A stretch of 38,066 bases of DNA from Anaerolineae bacterium UTCFX2 (GTDB taxonomy: Bacteria > Chloroflexota > Anaerolineae > Anaerolineales > UBA4823). Position numbers and translations under genes: made by a program. Below the pieces are notes generated by a model. The model was not told where the DNA came from. It searched no databases and was given only the letters and a program-made list of their open reading frames with translations. The stretch lies in assembly GCA_002050125.1 (NCBI GenBank), contig MWTA01000087.1, forward strand, positions 1 through 38,066, written 5' to 3'. Shown here piece after piece: positions 33,365-38,066 of the stretch (positions within the stretch are counted from its first letter, which is position 1; the number at the start of each line of letters is the position of its first letter).

Positions 33365-35812
33365 TCAGGGTTGCAGCAGCGCCTGCCCGATGCGTTCTGC
33401 CAATCCGGGGTTTTGGTCTTCGAGCGCCACTGCCAACGCCAGCGGCATCCCATCCCTGACAGACAGCGCCCCTCCCAGATACCAGGTCAGCGGGGCGCCT
33501 GAGTCCGTCCCTGCTTCCACGATCACCTGCCAGAAAACGTCCCCTTTGAAGGCATGTTTATCCTTGAAGCGCTGCGCCGCCTCCGCCGCCACCACTTCAA
33601 GCGGCTGGTCAAGCGCCGGTAAAAGCGTCCAGCCGCTCCCGGGCAGGTTCACCGCTGTGACGATCCTGGGCGCCGGGCGGATGCCGTTGTTGCTCAGCGC
33701 CGCCGCAGCCAGAGCTGCCTGGAGCGGGCTGTAGGCTCCCGGCTCGGGCAGGTCTCCCGCGGCATCGCCCGTCGGCAGGCGCAGCCGTGGGGTAGGGTCC
33801 ACCCCCAGTCCGGCGAGCCCTTGCGGAAGGAGCTGCTCCAGTTCCCCGACCGGGTATCGCCCCAGCGTCGCCCGATTGAATAATGGGGCGTCCGCATCGT
33901 TGACCAGCTCCGCCCAGTCCGCGCTCAGCCGGTTTGCGTCGAACCCGGGGTGAGAAGCCATTGCCAGGATCTCGCCGGTGTTGGCATTGAGCAGCACCAG
34001 CGCCCCGCGCTGTCCTTCCAGCAGCCGGTCAGCCCTGGCTTGCAGATCGAGATCCAGCGCCAGCCTCACGCCTAACCCGGGCGGCGGTTGACCGTAGACC
34101 AGTTGGTTCCACCAGGTCTCGCTGAACGGATAGCCCTGCCGGCCCCGCAGATAATCATCCAGCGTCGCCTCCAAACCGGACTGCCCGTACACCGGGCTGA
34201 CGTAGCCCACCACAATGCTCAACGGCGGATAAAGAACCCGCCGGATGTACGTCCCGGGCGCGCCGGAGGATTCGCTGATCGGGTGTTCGTTTCGGTCCAG
34301 CAGTGAGCCGCGCCGCACGTAAAGGTCGCCCAGCGCGCGGCGAGGATTGTCGGTGCGGGTCAGCAGATCCGGTCCGCGATAAACCACCCACCATCCGGCT
34401 GCCAGCGCGGCAGCCGCGATTGTCAACCCAATTACCAGCCCCAGTCTCATATAAGGTCGGGCGTCCAACGGGTGCGCCGACCACTCCCCGCGCGGCGTGC
34501 TGACGATCAACAGCAGCAGCAGCGCCAGACAGGATACCAGCAGCGATGAGCCTCCATAGGAGACAAACGGCAGGGTGATGCCGGTGAGCGGGAAAAGGCG
34601 CAGCGTGCCCCCCACGATCAGCAGCGCCTGACCCGCCAGATAAGCGGTCAACCCGGCTGCCAGGTAGCGGCGGTAGTTATCCGGGCTGCGCAGCGCCGTA
34701 ACCAGCCCGCGCCCCGCCAAGAGCGCCAGCGCCGCGAGCAGTCCTATCATCCCAAACAACCCGGTCTGCTCGGCAATCGCGGCGAAGATCAAATCGGAAT
34801 GCGCCAGCGGAACTACCCCCGGGTTGCCCAGCCCAGGACCGCGCCCGATCAGCCCGCCGTTGGCGACCGCCAGCAGCGCCTGAACGATTTGATAGGAGCG
34901 CCCGCTCGGATCCAGCCACGGGTCGAGCCAGGCTTCCAGCCGCAGCCGGACCAGGTCATACGCCAGATAGCCAATCAGCCCGGAGGCAGCCACGCCCGCG
35001 CCCGCCAACAGCAGGACCAGCCGACGGCGGGTGGTGACGTACGTAATTGCGGCGTACAAGAACAACAAGACCGCCGCCGTCCCCAGGTCGCGCTGGATGC
35101 CAAGCAGCGCCAGCGCCAGCCCCGCCATCACCAGCGTCGGCGCCAGCAGCGGGAGCAGCGGCGCAGCCCAGCCCTCGCCCGCCGGCGCGCCCGGCGCATG
35201 ACCGCCGCCCAGCGGGTGAACCAGGGCTAACAAAGCCTGGCGGTCCGCCATGACCGCCGCCAGATAGGCAATCAGCATCAATTTGAGCGGTTCGGAGGGC
35301 TGAAAATAAACCCCGCAACAGCCCAGCCACATCCGCGGACCCACCCCCAGCGGGTTGACGCCCAACAACAGCGTCGCGGCGGTTAACAGCAGGCTGGCGC
35401 TCAGCCAGACGTATTTATAGCGCCGTAGAAAGCCCAGGTCGGCTGGCAGGCGAAAACCCAACACCAGCGCCGCCCCGCCGATCGCCAGCCAAACCGCCTG
35501 GCGCATTCCAAAGTTCGGCAGCAGGCTCCAAACCGTGAGCATGCCCCAGCCGCTCAACAGAGCGGCGGCGGGCAGCAAATACGGGTCGTGATCCGGCAAG
35601 CGGCGCAAGGATTGAAAATGGGCGGTCCCGAACACCAGCAGCCACACCAGCAGCCCCAGCCAATGACCCCAGCGAAATGGTCCCGACCACGAACGCTGGA
35701 ACACCGCGGGAGACAGGCTCAGATGGGCGGCGTAGAACGCCAAAAAAGCTCCGGCAAAGATCAGCAGCCCGAGTTGGATTGCAGCCCGGCGGGTGAAGCG
35801 CGTATCAGCCAA
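33365..35812 (-). CDS. SEDS (RodA/FtsW)-PBP fusion with degenerate transpeptidase
   Basis: An 815-residue fusion. Residues 1 to about 450 are a SEDS glycosyltransferase (RodA/FtsW class) with about ten membrane helices, GIQRDLGTAAVLL, GGLIGRGPGLGNPG and the functional Asp340 in LAHSDLIFAAIAEQTGLFG. After another helix (about 460), residues about 480-815 match a class B PBP (DRNEHPI, LDLDLQARADRLLEG, GALVLLNANTGEILAMASHPGFD, FNRATLGRYPVGELEQL). Where PBPs have the catalytic S-x-x-K after YPPG, this protein has E-L-E-Q (657-660). The K-T-G box is replaced by AGTDSGAPLTWYLGGAL. The polymerase half looks active and the transpeptidase dead. It starts 6 bases after mtnP, at the end of the fhaA operon. 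Confidence 0.93.
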   Translation of the reverse strand: MADTRFTRRAAIQLGLLIFAGAFLAFYAAHLSLSPAVFQRSWSGPFRWGHWLGLLVWLLVFGTAHFQSLRRLPDHDPYLLPAAALLSGWGMLTVWSLLPNFGMRQAVWLAIGGAALVLGFRLPADLGFLRRYKYVWLSASLLLTAATLLLGVNPLGVGPRMWLGCCGVYFQPSEPLKLMLIAYLAAVMADRQALLALVHPLGGGHAPGAPAGEGWAAPLLPLLAPTLVMAGLALALLGIQRDLGTAAVLLFLYAAITYVTTRRRLVLLLAGAGVAASGLIGYLAYDLVRLRLEAWLDPWLDPSGRSYQIVQALLAVANGGLIGRGPGLGNPGVVPLAHSDLIFAAIAEQTGLFGMIGLLAALALLAGRGLVTALRSPDNYRRYLAAGLTAYLAGQALLIVGGTLRLFPLTGITLPFVSYGGSSLLVSCLALLLLLIVSTPRGEWSAHPLDARPYMRLGLVIGLTIAAAALAAGWWVVYRGPDLLTRTDNPRRALGDLYVRRGSLLDRNEHPISESSGAPGTYIRRVLYPPLSIVVGYVSPVYGQSGLEATLDDYLRGRQGYPFSETWWNQLVYGQPPPGLGVRLALDLDLQARADRLLEGQRGALVLLNANTGEILAMASHPGFDANRLSADWAELVNDADAPLFNRATLGRYPVGELEQLLPQGLAGLGVDPTPRLRLPTGDAAGDLPEPGAYSPLQAALAAAALSNNGIRPAPRIVTAVNLPGSGWTLLPALDQPLEVVAAEAAQRFKDKHAFKGDVFWQVIVEAGTDSGAPLTWYLGGALSVRDGMPLALAVALEDQNPGLAERIGQALLQP

Positions 35813-35818
35813 AACGAC

Positions 35819-36685
35819 TTATTTCAGATACTTACCCACCAGCAGGTTCAATTTATGCCGGGTGGCGGCTGGAATGCGGGTTGGCTGGGTGATCAGCGCG
35901 TCAGCCAGGGCGCTGCCGCAGGCGCAGTTACGCTCGGCGCTTGGGGCAGCCGCCAGGTTTCTCACCGCCTGCTGGGCAATCTGCGTGTTGTGGTTGAGTG
36001 TCTCGACCACCCGCTCCACTGTGACGGGACCCTCGCTGACGTGCCAGACGTCGTAATCGGTGACGTGCGCCATCACCGCATAGCACATCTCGGCTTCGCG
36101 CGCCAGAAAACACTCCGGCGAGGTAGTCATACCGATCAGCGCCATGCCCCAGGAGCGAAAGACGTTCGACTCAGCCCGGGTTGAAAAGCGCGGTCCCTCG
36201 ATCGTGATAAAACTGCCTCCCGAATGCACCTTTGCGCCCGCGGCTTCGACCGCCGCATAGACCCGCTGCGAGAAATCGGCGCACAGCGGATCAGCCACGC
36301 TGATGTGCGCCACCAGCCCCTCGCCAAAAAAGGTGTTCTCCCGCTTCTTAGTGAAGTCGAACACCTGGTCAGGGATGACAATCTCGCCTGGGACGAAATC
36401 TTCGCGCAGCGACCCGCAGGCGCTGATGCTCACGATCCGCTTGACGCCGAGGGTTTTGAGCGCATAGATGTTAGCGCGGTAATTGACCTCGCTCGGCATG
36501 ATGTGATGCCCGATCCCGTGCCGGGCTAAAAACGCCAGCGGCTGACCTTCAAGCAGCCCCAGCACGATCGGCGCGCTCGGACGTCCAAACGGGGTGTCCA
36601 GGTCGATTTCGCGCCGCTCCTGCAGCCCGGGCATATCATACAGACCGGAGCCTCCAATCACTGCGAATGAAGGTTTTTCAGTCAT
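35819..36685 (-). CDS. mtnP: S-methyl-5'-thioadenosine phosphorylase
   Basis: A 288-residue purine nucleoside phosphorylase-like enzyme that splits methylthioadenosine into adenine and methylthioribose phosphate for methionine salvage. Phosphate and substrate motifs are present: VIGGSGLYDMPG, FLARHGIGHHIMPSEVNYRANI, ISACGSLREDFVPGEIVIPDQ and IEGPRFSTRAESN, with MTTSPECFLAREAEMCYA at the base pocket. The frame opens six codons earlier (36703), but GGAGG lies inside that extension, 7 bases before the ATG at 36685, which fixes the start. It is embedded in the fhaA-fhaB-SEDS operon, 6 bases before the SEDS-PBP gene, an unusual place for a salvage enzyme. Confidence 0.93.
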   Translation of the reverse strand: MTEKPSFAVIGGSGLYDMPGLQERREIDLDTPFGRPSAPIVLGLLEGQPLAFLARHGIGHHIMPSEVNYRANIYALKTLGVKRIVSISACGSLREDFVPGEIVIPDQVFDFTKKRENTFFGEGLVAHISVADPLCADFSQRVYAAVEAAGAKVHSGGSFITIEGPRFSTRAESNVFRSWGMALIGMTTSPECFLAREAEMCYAVMAHVTDYDVWHVSEGPVTVERVVETLNHNTQIAQQAVRNLAAAPSAERNCACGSALADALITQPTRIPAATRHKLNLLVGKYLK

Positions 36686-36726
36686 CAAATCCTCCAAGAT
36701 CATCTCATCTTATTGTGCAGTTTATC

Positions 36727-37170
36727 TCATAGCTCAGCGAGGGCTGGCGCATTTTCGATCTCGACTCGAAAGAGCAGTCCCCCAAACCGCACTTCATCTC
36801 CATCCGCCAACACCAGCGGGGTAGTCAAGCGCTCCCCATTCAAGAAGGTGCCGTTCCGCGAAAGCAAGTCTTCGACCCACCATTGGCTGTGGTGGTACGT
36901 CAGGCGGGCGTGCCGGGCGGAGACGGCGCTATCCGCCAGGCGCAGGTCGGAACCGGGCTGCCGCCCGACGCTGATCTCGGGTTGGGCAAAGCGCTGGGGT
37001 TCACCTTCGCCTCCATCCAGCGCGAACAAGGTGAGCGCGGGTAGCTGCGCCGCGCCGGTTTTTTGGGATTGGCGCTGCAGCCCCTGCCACAACAGCCAGA
37101 ACGCCCAACCCAGAAAACCGTACAGGGCAGCCAGCATCAGGGCGCGCAGAGCCAGGATCGCCAGTTCCAT
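36727..37170 (-). CDS. Membrane-anchored FHA-domain protein (FhaB-like)
   Basis: A 147-residue protein with one N-terminal membrane helix (about 6-30) and a C-terminal FHA phosphothreonine-binding domain (about 60-140). The FHA core is visible: ISVGRQPGSDLRLADSAVSARHARLTY (GR and S-x-x-H) and LLSRNGTFLNGERL (NGT-x-x-NG). The layout and its position after fhaA and before the SEDS-PBP gene match FhaB/FipA of Actinobacteria, which reads Ser/Thr-kinase signals at the septum. No PknB-type kinase is in this window. Confidence 0.9.
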   Translation of the reverse strand: MELAILALRALMLAALYGFLGWAFWLLWQGLQRQSQKTGAAQLPALTLFALDGGEGEPQRFAQPEISVGRQPGSDLRLADSAVSARHARLTYHHSQWWVEDLLSRNGTFLNGERLTTPLVLADGDEVRFGGLLFRVEIENAPALAEL

Positions 37171-37182
37171 CTCAGTTAACCT

Positions 37183-37938
37183 TCAGGGGAGCGGGGCGAG
37201 ATCCTGGGTCTCGCCCAGGCTGGAGTCTTCCAGACCAAACACCAGCGGCACGCCCGCCAGCAAGATCACATCCCCCGGCTGCAGGAATTGCTGGAGCACG
37301 CGTTTGCCGTTGACGAACGTCCCCCCGCGCGATTCCAGGTCAAAGATTACAAAACGGCCGCGCACCAGCCGCAGTTGGGCGTGCGTGCGCGAGACGCGCG
37401 CGTCGTCGATCACCAGTTGGTTGTCCGGTCGCCGCCCCAGGTTGATCGTCGGCTGGTCGAGCGGGAAAATGTGCATACCGTCCACGATCAGGTATGCACC
37501 GCGCGGCGCTGCCTCGACCTCCTCCTCCGGCATCGACGCGTCGCTCGTTTCTGAAATCGCGCCGCGCTCATCACAAGGGGCGACCAGCACCTCTCCCGGA
37601 GCAAGCTGGGGGCGCGTTTCCACCAGCAAAAAGCGCCTCGGCGGAAAGCGCACGCCTTGCTCGGCGCCGATCTGCCGCAGCGCGTTCTCGACCTCAACCA
37701 GAGCATGCAGGCTCGAGAACAACTCCAGGTCAGCTGGGCACACCTGGATCGCCAGGTGGTCCGGCGCGACCAGTTGACCATCGGGCTCGATCCGCAGACC
37801 AAGCCGCACCGCGGCCATCAGCCGCTGCGCCAGCAGGTCGTTCAAGCGACCGCCAGGGAACAGCATACCCGCAGCGCCCTCCACGAACACTTGCAGGCGC
37901 GTCTCGAGCAGGCTGAGTTTTTCTTCGATCTTAGTCAT
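37183..37938 (-). CDS. FhaA-like protein: DUF3662 plus FHA domain
   Basis: A 251-residue soluble protein. The N-terminal DUF3662 domain (about 1-130, MTKIEEKLSLLETRLQVFVEGAAGMLF onward) is the FhaA hallmark. A short acidic linker leads to an FHA domain (about 165-245) with INLGRRPDNQLVIDDARVSRTHAQL and SRGGTFVNGKRVL. In Mycobacterium, FhaA binds a phosphorylated MurJ partner; here the partners are unknown. The frame is open 33 codons further upstream, across the divergent tRNA promoter, so the ATG at 37938 is chosen. TATAAT 12 bases before it implies a very short leader. First gene of the operon ending in the SEDS-PBP fusion. Confidence 0.92.
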   Translation of the reverse strand: MTKIEEKLSLLETRLQVFVEGAAGMLFPGGRLNDLLAQRLMAAVRLGLRIEPDGQLVAPDHLAIQVCPADLELFSSLHALVEVENALRQIGAEQGVRFPPRRFLLVETRPQLAPGEVLVAPCDERGAISETSDASMPEEEVEAAPRGAYLIVDGMHIFPLDQPTINLGRRPDNQLVIDDARVSRTHAQLRLVRGRFVIFDLESRGGTFVNGKRVLQQFLQPGDVILLAGVPLVFGLEDSSLGETQDLAPLP

Positions 37939-37950
37939 AGTCCGATGAGC

Positions 37951-37956
37951 ATTATA
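37951..37956 (-). promoter_or_regulatory. -10 element of the fhaA operon
   Basis: A minus-strand TATAAT with 12 bases to the ATG, 14 bases from the divergent tRNA -10. Confidence 0.55.
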
Positions 37957-37970
37957 TCTGAAAAATCGGG

Positions 37971-37976
37971 TATAAT
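37971..37976 (+). promoter_or_regulatory. -10 element of tRNA-Gly
   Basis: TATAAT 16 bases before the tRNA 5' end; no clear -35 at standard spacing. Confidence 0.6.
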
Positions 37977-37992
37977 ACGCTTCCGGAAATTT

Positions 37993-38066
37993 GCGGGTGT
38001 AGCCAAGTGGTAAGGCAGTAGCTTCCCAAGCTACCATTGCGTGGGTTCGAATCCCATCACCCGCTC
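37993..38066 (+). tRNA. tRNA-Gly (CCC), 3' end at the window edge
   Basis: A complete cloverleaf: acceptor GCGGGTG/CACCCGC, D arm GCC...GGC, anticodon stem GTAGC/GCTAC with loop TTCCCAA (anticodon CCC, glycine), T arm with TTCGAAT. The discriminator T is at 38065. The window ends one base later, so whether CCA is encoded is unknown. Confidence 0.95.

Noticed and set aside
36713-37777. Plus-strand open frame of 354 codons
   Set aside because: Antisense to the two FHA genes; Ser/Arg-rich low-complexity composition typical of shadows.

Overview
The window looks like a chromosomal segment of a Chloroflexota bacterium, probably Anaerolineae-like. This is inference from gene content: Pro/Thr-rich-linker lipoproteins, a fused E1 dehydrogenase, an fhaA-fhaB-SEDS/PBP locus shared with Gram-positive-like lineages, an archaeal/fungal-type aspartate-semialdehyde dehydrogenase and a type A-like RNase P RNA. 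The DNA is GC-rich and gene-dense. I see no phage, insertion sequence, integron or CRISPR array.

Layout. (1) 176-2444: a lipoprotein and a CNNM/CorC-type membrane protein. (2) 2635-6725: a four-gene minus-strand operon (TetR regulator, metallo-beta-lactamase-fold hydrolase, two acyl-CoA dehydrogenases) behind a consensus-like promoter with an 18-bp palindromic operator; one dehydrogenase lacks the catalytic Glu. (3) 6968-10380: a MATE/MOP-like membrane protein translationally coupled to a fused alpha-beta thiamine-dependent E1. (4) 10400-11696: an orphan GlnQ-type ATPase and a YbaK-type deacylase. (5) 11760-14496: a histidine kinase, an OmpR-type regulator and a secreted Met/Gly/His-rich protein whose promoter carries a 7-4-7 direct repeat of the kind OmpR/PhoB regulators bind. 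(6) 14623-19164: uvrB, the RNase P RNA with a clear promoter, a DoxX protein, a GNAT protein and a small Cys-containing protein. (7) 19204-23876: ftsK, an EamA transporter, sodA and a seven-iron-type ferredoxin. (8) 23957-29493: a toast-rack lipoprotein, a small acidic protein, then a plus-strand run of CDP-alcohol phosphatidyltransferase, lgt, ABC ATPase and an ABC-2 permease fused to a SpoIIM-like domain. (9) 29600-33298: asd, an HNH nuclease, a PH-like membrane protein and tyrS. (10) 33365-37938: a minus-strand operon fhaA-fhaB-mtnP-(SEDS-PBP fusion). (11) a tRNA-Gly at the right edge.

How the genes work together. Region 2 is a self-regulated acyl-CoA oxidation module. Region 5 is a probable envelope or metal stress circuit with its own output gene. 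Region 10 mirrors the FHA/RodA/PbpA cell-wall locus of Actinobacteria, but its transpeptidase half has lost the Ser-x-x-Lys motif, so it is probably a scaffold or regulator of the polymerase half. Across the window several -10 hexamers sit 6-12 bases before a start codon (uvrB, eamA, ftsK, the gene at 31444, fhaA), which suggests frequent leaderless or near-leaderless transcripts.
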